The notes below the pieces were generated by a model. The model did no database searches. It was not told the DNA's origin and saw nothing but the letters and a program-made list of their open reading frames with translations. The translations under genes were made by a program, and so were the position numbers. Positions 49,261 to 61,022 of a DNA stretch of 64,000 nucleotides are shown in pieces. The DNA is from Tenebrio molitor (taxonomy: Eukaryota > Arthropoda > Insecta > Coleoptera > Tenebrionidae): assembly GCF_963966145.1 (NCBI RefSeq), contig NC_091046.1, forward strand, positions 7,564,001-7,628,000. Direction: 5' to 3'. How positions within the stretch are numbered: the stretch's first letter is position 1; every line of letters begins with the position of its first letter.

Positions 49261-52200
49261 TCAGTTGTGTGCGTTCTTTGTGGGCATTTTATCTTTTAAA
49301 GCACCTGGCCAGCACATTTTTATAGTAACATTTTCCAACCCGTTCAGCAACACTGTCGCAATTTTATAATTAATGCTTTCGTCGTTGTCTTTAACAGCTT
49401 GAATGCCAACAGTCGGTAATTTGTCCACTTTGTTGTAGTCGTTTACCGAAAATATACACTTTTGCAAGGCAAAAAAATCGACGGGACTACCGTGTGTACT
49501 TTTAACAATACAACCATAAAGTACATGGTCTTCATTCTCCTTGTATTTTACACAGTCGCCAAGGGATTTTTTCTTCTTTTTGAATTCATCAATAAATTCA
49601 AACTTTTTTGATAAACTAGTCATTTCCTCGGAAATTGATCCGTCCACGGAGGCCAAATAAATAATCACACTTTTCTTTGACATCTGATGAATGCCTGATT
49701 TTGTATGTTGGATCTTGTTGTGGTTTCTCTTTTTTAATGATGACGCATCGAAATTCTGAAAAGCAGAAAATAAGACTACGTAAAAGAAGCACAGCAGCGA
49801 TGCTTACATTCTCGAAAGGAGTGATTATTACTTGTATGTTAAATTTCCCAAGGAGATACTGAAACATCTCGTTCATTTTAAACTCACTAAACGCTTTCAC
49901 TTGTGGGACTGATACATTTTTCACCCGATTTTTTCTAGCGTGTTCTTGCAGTTGCTTTATTGCAGAAAATATAGTCCGACCCGTGGGCGATGTGGTCGAT
50001 CTTGTTACGATCAAACAATACAAAAAATTGTTGTTCTCTTTCGCAAAAGCCACGCCTCCTTCTGTTTGTCTCTGATTGAGGAGTTTACCGAGGTGCGGAC
50101 CAATATCAGATCTGGCGATAGATTACAAAATGAACAAATTACATACTTTTAAAACCTGACATACCCCGACGGAACCCCGCCTTCAGTCATCATGTCTTCG
50201 CAAGCGAAACACACTTTAGAAAAGTTTCCCAACAAACTGGGCGTTTCTTGTTCTTTCACCATCGAACATTCTATTTTCCCGGATTTTAATTCCTTCTCAA
50301 ACGCGTCATATTCTTTGTCCATGTCTGATCCGGAACCTTCATTTTCAGTAATATTTATCATGGGATGAGGTTGAACACCCGCCTGCAAAGATTGTTTTAT
50401 CAACATCTTTATACCGTGTAATACAATGTATTATTTTAACAACTGCTTCAAAAATTGTGAACTCAAAGCACTGTGGGGTTGTTTTTTTGGAAATGTCTCA
50501 CCTCGTAAACTGTTTGACTGGCCGGTGGTGTGGGCGTGTCTTCGCTCCAAGCTGAATAATTCAATTTATCTTCTAAAGCACTTCCTTGATTATTGCCCTT
50601 AAAAAAATAATCAACAAAAACAAACTAAACATGGCACATTTAAATAAAGACTTACTGCAGACCAGTAGTTATCATTTGATGTTGTTACTTGAGGCACTGT
50701 AATATTTTCTTGGCTCTCTTTAATTTCATCTTTTGATTCGTTCTAACAATAAGAATAGAAATCAGTGTTAATGGAACTAATAGAGACAAATTAATATTAA
50801 TAATCTTTATTATCGTTAAAAATACAATTTTTTACACAAGTGACAAGTTTGCCGAAAATTTGAACATTGTAATTCACACTGAATCATTATTTTTGTTAAT
50901 AAAGAATTCTTCCAAACAGGAAATAAACAAATTAAAAATAAATGATTTAAACACGTCAATTATAAGTCCCTATATTGAAAAGTAAAAATGTATAAATTTA
51001 AAAATATTTTAAAAGTTAATTGTACTTACGCCTGAATAATCTGCCTCAACTGTTTTGGTTTTTGCGTTTAGAGAACTCATCCCATTGTCCCACGAATTAT
51101 CACTCTTAGAACTGTTAAATTTTCCTGTTGGGGATTCTTGTCTGAAAGATCGCCAATTTTGGCTTCTATCGAGACTTGTTCGCGGACTGTAACCAGTGGT
51201 TCTTTCTTTTGCCATGATATCATCATACAATTCCCCTGGACAGCAAACGTAAACTTCGACCTCACGGAAACTATTTCTCATAACATTGACGAGTTTGTGG
51301 TTCATGCATGTGTCTTCATCAGTCAAAGCTTGAAACGCCACATAGTACAATTGCCGTTTCTTGCTCTCAGTCTGGATGCTATAAAGACACTTTTGCAAGG
51401 CAACAAAATCAAAAGGATCTGCTTTCGTCTTTTTCACAATACAACCACACAACAAGTAGCCGTCAGTTTTCGTGTAAAATATTACGCTGCCACTCATTTT
51501 CTTGGCGAAGCCGAATTCGCGAAGGAAATGGAATTTTGCGTCCAGCGAATGCATCTCAGGGGAGACAAATTCGTCCTCCGACGAGAAATAAACTATTACG
51601 GTTCCGTACTCGATGTCTTGTATTGGGTATTTCTCGTAGGTAACTTTACAGTTTCTGTGTCTTTGTTGAGGAGATTCTTCGGTCTACAAGTAAACAAGTT
51701 AACTTGGACCCGGCGTCAAAAAATATATCTTACGGGTTCGAGGTTGCAGACTACGATTTCTACATCCACTTTCGCAAATACAAATTCAATCATGAATTTC
51801 ACGTTTTCCCATTGCAATCTGTCGAGACCGCATCCGATCCTCGGCATGGCCAATTTTTTAACGTCATTGGCAATGACATGTCCTCTCAATGTCTTCAGTG
51901 AAGAGAATAACGTCGAGTATGTTGGCTTACCTGACGACAAACGTTTGGTGACCAAATAGTAAATGAATCGATCTTTGTGCGTCAAGATCGCTAGTCCACC
52001 GGGTCGTTGCCTCTGATTCAAGAGTTCGCCGACTTTTTTGAAATCGCGTCTAAAAATAAATAGATAGGGAGATCAGAGACAAGTGTAAGTCAGTCTACCT
52101 GAATCGCACTGCAATTCCAGCTCCCATATTCATGTCCTCTGCGACGCAATGGGCTAGAGAATATTCTTCTGGCATCTCAAACAAATCGGATGTAATTTCT

Positions 52201-53911
52201 CGCGTTTTAACATATTCAACGTATCCTTTGTTACGCTTAAATTCGTTGTTGTACAACACGAATTCCTCGTCTTCTGGCGACCCCCCGTATGATTGACGAT
52301 CACTTCTTCTGAACTAAGATGAAAAAGTAATTGAAATTTGCAAAACGGATTTATCCTTTTTAATTACATTTTGAAGTCTTGTTCTAATATCGACGATAGA
52401 ACTAAATCTGCAATTTAGTTAAAATTATAGCGTTGGAAAGTTAAAATTTAAAAAAAATCCAGTAATTTTATCACACAGGGTGTTATCGAAATTCTTGTAA
52501 AAAAAAAGTGGGAGCTGTTGGGGGATGTTAAGAAGTCAGTTAACTTCTTTCACCCCTAGCAAATTAATTTTTGTTGGCTCCTAACGACCATAAAGTGACA
52601 ACTGATGTCAACATTACCATTATAGGTAAAGTCCTCGTCGAAAAATAGTCCATTTTGACTTAAATTGTAAATCATTTTACAATAGGAGAGAAAATTGTCT
52701 TATAACTACCGTAAATAAGGAGGGGTTGTTAGTTTACCCGATGTTTGCCCTTCCTTGAGTCGGTACTGCACAACAAAGGGGCAATAAAATTAGAGGGTAT
52801 AATGGAATTATTTATGGTATTTTCTCTCCTATTGTAAAATGATTTACAATTTAAGTCAAAACTGACTATTTTTCGACGAGGACTTTAGTTACCCGCGATT
52901 GCTTTTTAATCACTTTTAACCCAGTGGCGTACAGGAATTTTTTGATTAGTTCATTTTATTTCTAAAGCGGAGACTTTCATTAGAATTTTTTTTATTAGAC
53001 TTCCACTCATCAAAACGAGTTATCGTTCTTTTTGTATGTTGATTTCAAAAACATTGTAATTCAAACTGCAGTGAACCAAATTGCTAAAATGGGAACAGTG
53101 TATTAAAAACACAAACTTAGTGTAAATACACTCTAAGCATGTTGATAAGCTAATATCAAAAATCCAAATTGTATGAAATTTTCTTAACTTTATCAGTCAG
53201 CCTATTTGAATAACATGATTACTCTTATCTCTTGGCAAGGGTAAGTTAACGTTGAAATGTGATACCATAATCACAATAAAAATCTATGAGGCGAACACAA
53301 ACGATAGATTGTATTTTGGTTAAGTATGCCTCACACTGCTCAACTTGCACATGTACAAGGAACAATGTTACACTAAACAAAAAAATAAATTCATCATCCC
53401 AAACATTAAAACAAACAATGAACATTTTAGCGAACAAACTTACATTTGAGTCTCTTGCACTTCTTCTGTTGGATTCATTTTCATTCCAACTTGTTCTTTT
53501 CTTTTCTCTCCTTCCATCACCCGAATCATAATTATTTCTCTTGTAAGGTTCACTTCTTCTAGTCTTTCCATAATTATTGAATTCTTGATCACTAGAATCC
53601 CTTTGTCTACTGTACGACGTAGAATTGCGACCCTCAGACCCCCCACCATAACTTCTATTAAATTCTTTATGTGCTACTGGCTCTCTACTTCTAGCATCAT
53701 CATATTGGCGATGCTGATAAGACTCTGATGGTTGAATGTTCTTTTGGCTTTCTATTATGCCATCAACAGTTCCACCTTGAACATCTACATGCATGTCAAC
53801 AGCGCTACTTTCTTGTGTCTTTTCACTTTCATTATTTCCATCACTTTGGATTGGTTTGTTTGCTGGTTTCGCCTCATCACTTGATTTGCATTTCTTCTTA
53901 CTCTTGCCCAT
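49261..53911 (-). CDS. Tandem OARD1/TARG1-like macro-domain protein
   Basis: Nine coding exons give 953 residues: 53444-53911, 52099-52313, 51734-52049, 51030-51683, 50656-50742, 50502-50597, 50156-50382, 49808-50111, 49261-49755. The start is MGKSKKKC at 53911, after an apparent untranslated-exon acceptor at 53929. Residues 1-156 are Lys/Arg/Ser/Asn-rich and disordered. Residues 186-333 are a macro domain like human OARD1/TARG1, which removes ADP-ribose from proteins: AHCVAEDMNMGAGIAV, YYLVTK, MPRIGCGLDRLQWENV. Both catalytic residues are present (Lys263, Asp304, matching human Lys84 and Asp125). Residues 334-551 hold a degenerate macro-like companion. After a 61-residue linker, residues 613-789 repeat the macro domain with catalytic residues lost (Arg725, Glu764), and 790-953 repeat the companion. 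Macro identity is secure; a role in ADP-ribose signalling or RNA binding is inference. Confidence 0.9.
52625..52894. mobile_element. Foldback MITE in macro-gene intron 1
   Basis: About 73-base arms: 52625-52698 (aaagtcctcgtcgaaaaata and onward) and the near-perfect inverse from about 52819 to 52894. It lies in the intron 52314-53443. A loose ACAGGGTGTTATCG transposon-like end at 52476 has no partner. Confidence 0.75.
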
Positions 53912-54482
53912 TTTCAGTTCTGGATTATCTGAAAGAGTTTCAATTAGATAGTGCAACTTCAAAATATAACATGGTTAAATCTTATATTTAATTATTAACT
54001 ACATGAAAAATTTAACAAAAACCACACCTTTCGTCGGTTTACGCAGATTACTCGCGATTATGTTTCACACAACGCCACGCCGATCAAAGCACTGGGAACC
54101 CCCGAAATACCGGAACAAGATGGATGAGCGAGACGTAGACGATAGACGTGACATGTCATGGTATCCGCGTTTTCCTGTTTTACCGACAGGCAATCAACAA
54201 AAGTATTGCAACAATGTGGAGTGGGTAATATGAGCAGTGAAAAATATCTTTGGGCGATAAAAGAGAAAATTACGTAACTGCGACCCAATCAGCGGTTTAT
54301 TTATACTCAAGTGAGTCACATTTCGAGTTTATTTACCTTGTAGATGCACCAATCACGCTCGTATTCTTGGGATAGATTGCTAAAAGCCACATCATACCAA
54401 CACTAATAAAAGTCAGACATTTTCAGACAACTGTCAAAAGTTAAAATTTAACCTCAAAGTGGAAAAGTGAAGAGTCGCAAAG
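53912..54482. promoter_or_regulatory. Shared promoter interval, macro gene / BAP31
   Basis: 571 bases between divergent start codons. A 3' splice acceptor (CTCTTTCAG, minus strand) at 53929-53937 shows that the macro gene has an upstream untranslated exon here, so its transcription start is probably near 54000-54300. Confidence 0.5.
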
Positions 54483-57277
54483 ATGAGTTTGCAGTGGACC
54501 TTAATTGCGGGATTTCTCTACATAGAAATAGCGATAGTACTTTTATTAGTATTACCGGTGGCGAGTCCGAAGAGATGGAACGCATTTTTCAAGTCGAGGT
54601 TTCTACAAGGGTTGCAAAGGCAGGCAGGAATGTATTTCTTGATACTGCTTGCAATTCTTGTGCTCTTCCTGCTTGATGCGATCAGAGAAATGAGAAAATA
54701 TTCTCACACTGGTGAGTTCGTAATTACATGTTTCTAGAACTACTTAGATCTGTGATATGCAACAATCTTTGCAAGTCACTCAATAGATACATATTTTTTT
54801 ACTATCCACAATTATGTATTATTTTTCAGTTGTTGTACGTTGATTTTTTTCAGAAACAGAAGAGCACAGTCATTTGGATCGTGAAATGCAAGGAAGTATG
54901 CGTTTGTTCAGGGCCCAACGTAACTTTTACATCTCTGGATTTGCTCTGTTTTTGTCATTAGTGAGTATAATAAAAAAAATAATGTTGAGTGTTTAAAAAA
55001 TTAATTGCGTCAATTTTCCAACTTGGAAAATGAAAAATTGTACTTTACTGTAATCAGTGCTCTCAGCACTTCAGTTATCAGCAATGATTATTTCCCACAA
55101 TTTAATACAATGCAGTTCCTGTAATTGATGGAATAATTATCTTTTACGACTAAGACGTTGTTTAATTTAAATAAACATCAGTTTTTATTTGCATGAAAAA
55201 TATATGTTTTTGGAAATGTTTTTTCAATTGTTATTTAAATATGTATGGCAAATTTCCCTAAACACTGTTAAATTTTAAAAAAAAAAAAATGCTTTTAAGA
55301 AACATTCTGGAAAAAACCGGCGAAACTGGGTTACATTGTCACGTGATGCGGATCGATTGTTCAAATTTGAGTAAGCTTTTCTATTCGTGTTCATTTATTT
55401 AATATTACGGACTGCATCAGTTAATGTTATGAAGTTACATCTTCATGGCATTTAAAAAAATCACATTTCAAATATAATTTTGTATTTGTAAGATCTTTTA
55501 TATGACCATTTTTTTTATATCCAAGTTGAACCACAGGTTGAACTGTGAAGGTCCACGGAAAATGTTTTTACAAAGGGCAAAGTATAAATATATAATTATA
55601 ATCTCTGTACTTCAACAGGAATTAAAAGAATTGCAGGTTTATTTACCATTTAGACAAGATAAGAGAGATTATTAATTAAAATTATAAGTTGAGCATCACA
55701 TTAAATGTGATAAATATTTAACAACTCGGATTAATGGTTTCTACAATTTTGGAAATTTAGGGGACTATATGTATGTACTTTTATTACATACAAACATTTT
55801 ACGACGTTAACTATTATCGTTTGTGCTCTTATTGGATATTTTTACATTTAACGTAATGCTTTAATAACTGTATAAACCACACACTAATTAGGGCTATACG
55901 TTTTTTTTTTATTTTGGCATTACTTAGTAATATTTGAGCGAGTAATAACGGTAGACAATGAATAATAATATTTCATGCAATTAGATAACAAACGAATTTA
56001 TGGCAGCTGATAAACGAAACTGCAAGTTGAATACAAAAAGTTTGAGCTTAACTCTAATAAAAAAAGGAAAGTAGAAAAATGATATGATATTATTGAAATT
56101 GATTTGTAATTTTTATAAATCCATCGAGCAAGTTCTAAATGGTCTACGCTTGTTTTTTCATGTATTGTTGTTTCACAATCTTTTTTGCTAATATGTCCAT
56201 GGACAGATTTGATTAACATTTGTGATTAATTAATGCTTAAATCTTAATTTGGTTTAATATTTCAGAAGCACTATTATTTATATACTTAATGAGGGAAGTT
56301 TTCTCTACAATTCTAGTCTTGTTCAAACCTTTTTAAAAGAAAATCGCCGTGGTTGAATCACTGACAACTTCACTACTAAATAACTGTTGCGACTGTTGAC
56401 TAAAAGTTTCAAAGTCACTGTTATTGTGTCTTGTTACCTGTCCTACTTAGAATTTAAGCCTTTCGGAGAATATTACTAATTATTTACAGCTTGACAAACC
56501 TAACGTGGCCTGTGAAATGCGCCTTAAGCTCTGGATATTTCTTTAGCATAGTTCTCCTTTGTCCAACAGTTATTTTCTCCTTACGCTACCTGCGGATTTG
56601 ACCGGCTACGATAAGTATCAAGCTGTACGTACTTTGAAAAATTGTAAAACGATTTAAGATAACATTAAAATGAAAAATACTAAAGCACACAGAATATTAT
56701 TCTTTACGTTTTAAATATTTTGGAATAAAAAATTATAAAACATGAAAATTAAATATTATAACAGAAAGTTGTTAGATATTGTACAGATCAAACATCTATA
56801 TAGTATCGTGTAGATATATCACCAGAACTTTTAGCAAAAGAGTTATTTTTCAGGTCATCCGAAGGCTAGTTATTCTCATCTCGTCGCAAGCTGCTCTGTT
56901 GGCGCAATCGGAAGCTTCCATGCGTCAAGCACAAAGTGCTACTACTGCAGCTAAAAGCTTGCTCGCCCAGAGAGGTGAAATTGCCCAAAACGATAGTAAC
57001 GAAGCGCATGATAAAGAGGTAATTTGTGTTAATTTATTGTGTCAAAATGATAGTGAAACAAGTTTTTATCGTATTTTTTAATCAGGTAACTGATCTGAAA
57101 AACAAATTGAAAGAATTGGAAGACCAACTTGCGACCGAAGTCAAGGACAAGACCGCGCTGAAAAAACAATCCGATAATTTGGCTAAAGAATACGATCGCC
57201 TCGCCGAAGAGCACAGCAAACTCCAAAAGAAAATCACCATTAGCGGAGGCGACGCCGATACCAAGAAGGAAAATTAA
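54483..57277 (+). CDS. BCAP31: B-cell receptor-associated protein 31 (BAP31), ER membrane
   Basis: Exons 54483-54711, 54854-54960, 56854-57018 and 57086-57277 join in phase to 230 residues, against about 246 in human. The family is an ER-membrane cargo receptor and quality-control factor. The N-terminus MSLQWTLIAGFLYIEIAIVL starts the first of three membrane helices (about 5-27, 44-64 and 100-125). The conserved block SPKRWNAFFKSRF follows helix 1, and MRLFRAQRNFYISGFALFL precedes and starts helix 3. From about 130 on the cytosolic tail is a heptad-rich coiled coil with the family's EYDRLAEEHSKLQ segment. The last four residues KKEN form a KKXX ER-retrieval signal. The caspase-8 sites of mammalian BAP31 (AAVD) are not seen. 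Intron 2 is 1.9 kb. Confidence 0.95.
54961..56853 (+). other. BAP31 intron 2
   Basis: AT-rich, with poly(A) and poly(T) runs (55278-55290, 55900-55910). No coding region, hairpin or repeat stood out. Confidence 0.6.
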
Positions 57278-57523
57278 AAAGTGTGATGTTGCATTGGAAA
57301 ATAATGCACGTAAGGCTGATTGTAAGTGATTGATCTTACTAAAAATAATTATTGATATCTTAAAATAATAATTATTAATACCATACCACTTTACGCTAAT
57401 GAGCATAATTATTGTATTTATTTAACATTTATGTTACCGTTTATAGTTACACGTAGGAGGTGTTTTTTTTATTTGTATTCATTTTATGTTAATTTGGATT
57501 GTTAGTGTTATAATTCTTTTTGT

Positions 57524-57529
57524 AATAAA
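57524..57529 (+). terminator. Poly(A) signal of BAP31
   Basis: AATAAA, 247 bases after the TAA at 57275-57277; a second AATAAA lies near 57565. Confidence 0.55.
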
Positions 57530-57894
57530 ATGGCAGCAGGCACATGTTGCTGTTTTGGTTTATAATAAATAGTTTTTACTGAAAAACTGCTGTATTAATT
57601 CACCATTTTAATCCAGAATTATAAAATACTCAACTATTCTTGCATGTCAACTTGCAAGTACTTACTGTAAAAATTATAATCACTAAAAAATTAATTAATT
57701 TTAGTAAAGCTGATTTTACTTAAGTAGTTATTTGTATTATAAGTATTTTATCGCCATTTGGGAATGTTGAACTTTTTTCTAATTAATACGTGTTACTTTT
57801 ATACTTCATAAAGTTTTCAGTAGTTTTACGAGTGTTTCATTTCAAATCGCCAAACTTTATTTAACAAAGTAAAGGTTGATACTTAATCCTTTAA

Positions 57895-58031
57895 GGGCCG
57901 GTTGCACCAACGCCAGTTAAAGTTAACTGTAGGTTAAAATGCTTCGTTACTTTGGTTACCAATTGTTATAAGAATGTTTTCGTATATTTTAAACTGTAGT
58001 TAAATTTAACTCACGTTGGTGAAACCGGCCC
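57895..58031. mobile_element. MITE family B, copy 2 (137 bp)
   Basis: Termini GGGCCGGTTGCACCAACG and CGTTGGTGAAACCGGCCC. Same length as copy 1 at 39948-40084; differences are concentrated in the middle third. Located between BAP31 and eIF1. Confidence 0.85.
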
Positions 58032-59310
58032 TAAATATAATAAATTTAAACACTGAAATTGATTCTTTTACGATCTTAATGTACAACTTTAAATAGTTTC
58101 TAATTTTTTCCCAAATACCTATGTATTTACGTAAAAGTCTCACGGTTTTCTTTAAAAAGTCTGCATTAGGTACATCACGTGATAGTTCTGAACTGTTTAC
58201 ATGTCAGAGGCGCAAAGTTCGTTCGTCACAATTTTAGTTTTTTCATGGGCATAATCGTTTGATATACATAATTTTGGAAAATAATTATATGGAAGTTCTG
58301 GCAATGAAAAGTAAAGACACGCTTTAATCCTTTGTAGGTGATGGATGCCAACTTTTTCTGAATCTAAATTCAAGACTACATCCTGACATTTTGCCGGGCT
58401 TATCTACCGATTGATTCATATTTTGTTATCGATTTCACAATATCTAGATTCAGAAATGATCAATAATCTAAAGTTCAGTAGAACATATTTAAAAGGCAGG
58501 TGAATATGGTGTAGTACCTAATCTTAAATTTCAAATTGACGCTTGTGTTGGTGGTTATTTAAGAACGATACTTAAAAATGATGCCTTTCTAAGATAAAAT
58601 GACTATATATAAGATATACTCCCATAATAACGATCTTATTTTCTAGAATCATTTAGAATAAAGAGAAAGTGTTTGAACAATCTGGTAAAAAAAATGTGTA
58701 AAAAATCAAGAGTTGTAAAGTTTCTTCGAAGAAAGAGAGTCTGACATTTAAAAAATCTGTGATGATCAACATTAATCGAATTTGTTGATACAAACCCCTA
58801 AATATAGAATTCAATCATTTAATCCCCCTCCAAGATGCCCCCAGTCCCCCCCAGACACCACGTCATTGGCAATTCGTATTCTCTCGTATCTGAGATTGAA
58901 AAGAGGAGGCAACGGTTCTTGCAGGCTTGCAACTGTTAGAAAATAAATGGTGTCGATAAATAGGAGAAACATGCAAAAATATCAATTGAATTTCGAGCAC
59001 GATAATAAAAAACAAAAGCTACCGATTTATTTTTGACAATAAGTGGACATTTGCCGTTTTTGTCGCATGTTTTAGCAAAATTTTTTTGTTGTAGCGTTGC
59101 CCACATGCTCAGACGTAAGCGGGCGTCATCACATTTCTGTGTTCGTAATCGTCTTTCGCTTTGGTGACTGACTCATCAGTTTATTCGCGAATATCTCGTC
59201 GGTTTTGTTGGCAACGTAATTCCATTACACTCTTATTGTAATTTAATTGTTCTATATCGTATTGCACTTTGCAGATCTTTTTGTTTCTGAGTATATTATT
59301 TGATTATCGT
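58032..59310. other. Intergenic, BAP31 to eIF1
   Basis: No coding region seen. The last few hundred bases before 59311 should hold the eIF1 promoter and 5' UTR; no unambiguous core element was identified. Confidence 0.5.
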
Positions 59311-60056
59311 ATGTCCATCCAGAATCTAAACACATTTGGTAAGTAGGAAATTCTTGAGTTTATCAGAAAACAACGTGAAGACAACATGGCGTCTTCGGAT
59401 GCCGAAATTAACCGTTAATCACGCCCTTGCCGCGTCTTCTCGGGGGCGAAGTCGATTTCTGTCCTCTCGGAAATTTTCTAACATTGCGAAACGACTGCGT
59501 CGTCTGACCTCGACCTCATTTTTTTGTTCCAGACCCCTTTGCTGATGCAAGTAAGGGTGCAGACGATGATGTTCAGGACGGACTTGTTCATATAAGAATT
59601 CAACAACGAAATGGTCGCAAGACTCTAACTACTGTTCAAGGGCTTTCATCTGATTATGACTTGAAGAAAATAGTCCGGGCATGTAAAAAGGTATGCATCA
59701 TTTTCATCTTGCAATCGCGCAACTATCACACGCCACGTCTCTGAGCCGCTCCTAAAAACGCATCATTTTTTTTTGCACAAAAATCCAAATTTTTCCGACA
59801 TTCGCAGAAATGGGGTAAGTAGAACGCGATCTTTCACTTGGCGTGCGTCAGAGATGAATAAACATATATGTAGTTAATGAGGTGATTTCAATGGAGATGG
59901 TTTGTTTAGGAATTTGCTTGTAATGGAACTGTGATAGAGCACCCAGAATACGGAGAAGTGCTTCAATTGCAAGGTGACCAACGCGAAAACATCTGCCAGT
60001 GGTTGACAAAAGCCGGCTTGGCAAAGCCTGACCAGCTCAAAGTCCACGGCTTCTAA
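59311..60056 (+). CDS. eIF1: Translation initiation factor eIF1 (SUI1)
   Basis: Exons 59311-59338, 59533-59690 and 59910-60056 give 110 residues, against 113 in human. eIF1 binds the 40S subunit near the P site, keeps the pre-initiation complex open for scanning and enforces AUG choice. The SUI1 fold is recognisable throughout: VHIRIQQRNGRKTLTTVQGL, then DLKKIVRACKKEFACNGTV, IEHPEYGEVLQLQGDQRENI and the C-terminal KPDQLKVHGF. The start MSIQNLNTFD matches the family N-terminus. The first exon codes only nine residues plus one base, so exon phase was needed to place it. The gene is complete and intact. Confidence 0.97.
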
Positions 60057-60289
60057 TGTATCAACGCAATAATATCCATCTACCGCTGTTTTAGTTGTTA
60101 CACATATATCTGCACAACATCTCGAAATCTTAGTTAATTTAATAAGATGTTTATGCCCAGATAGTATGTACCTGGGAGCATTCGATGTCTTTAGAGAATT
60201 CATTTTTGCGGCTGTAAGACAGTGTTTAATTTACAATGTAATTTTCACATTTTTTTTATTACATCTTAAAATTTTATAGCATTGCCCGA

Positions 60290-60327
60290 ACAAAACTGCA
60301 TGTTAAAACATTAACATGCAGTTTTGT
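60290..60327. repeat. Perfect 17-bp hairpin in eIF1 3' UTR
   Basis: acaaaactgcatgttaa (60290-60306), loop aaca, then ttaacatgcagttttgt (60311-60327). It lies 234 bases after the eIF1 stop and 29 bases before AATAAA, so it should be part of the mRNA. Confidence 0.85.
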
Positions 60328-60355
60328 CACATAGTTTTAAATTGTGCCTTTCCAT

Positions 60356-60361
60356 AATAAA
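60356..60361 (+). terminator. Poly(A) signal of eIF1
   Basis: AATAAA, 300 bases after the eIF1 stop codon. Confidence 0.6.
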
Positions 60362-61022
60362 TTCTCCCTGTTACGATAATTTTACTCTCAGTAATTCAAC
60401 ATTTTAGTTGTAACCGAAGTCGATAAGTAAATTAATAAATGGTCTTATATATGAAACAGGTTTTTTCATTGCTACTCCTAATGTCAAATCGGAACCGCGT
60501 AGTTTTCCGCATCAGACACAATTGACGCGAGCTTAATAATTGTTATCTCTGATAATTGGAAATAAATCAACCGGCATTTGCTCGAAGCGCACTTTGTTAT
60601 CTTTTTTGCAGTGCAAAGTCGCAGAGCGGTTGCGTTTTTCTCGATAATCGAAAAACTACCGACGATTGTATTTTATTCATTCGTTGACTTGATGGCCGAA
60701 AATCGAATTATCGATTTCCGTTTTTTGTCGCTTTCAATAATGCTGCAAAGGTCAAATTTAGATAATTCGTAGAGGCCAACAGCCTCTCGAATGTACGCGG
60801 TCGAGTGAAAAGTTATCTGTTACTTTTTAACATTTTATGATCACTGCTCTAAATAAAATAAATATACAGGAAATGTACGTACATACTTAATAATACTTAT
60901 AAATTATGTTTTTCTATACAAGTGAGGCTAGCTGCTAATCCCAAATCGGGCATTCACGGTCATTAACTGCTAGCCAAGATTAATCGATTGACAATTCGAC
61001 CTTAACACCTACGCCCGCAGAA
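60362..61022. other. Intergenic, eIF1 to decarboxylase
   Basis: Convergent genes face each other here. AT-rich with no gene seen; it should contain the 3' UTR of the minus-strand decarboxylase. Confidence 0.5.

Noticed and set aside
51138..51959. 273-residue plus-strand frame
   Set aside because: It is the antisense shadow of the macro-gene exons at 51030-52049.
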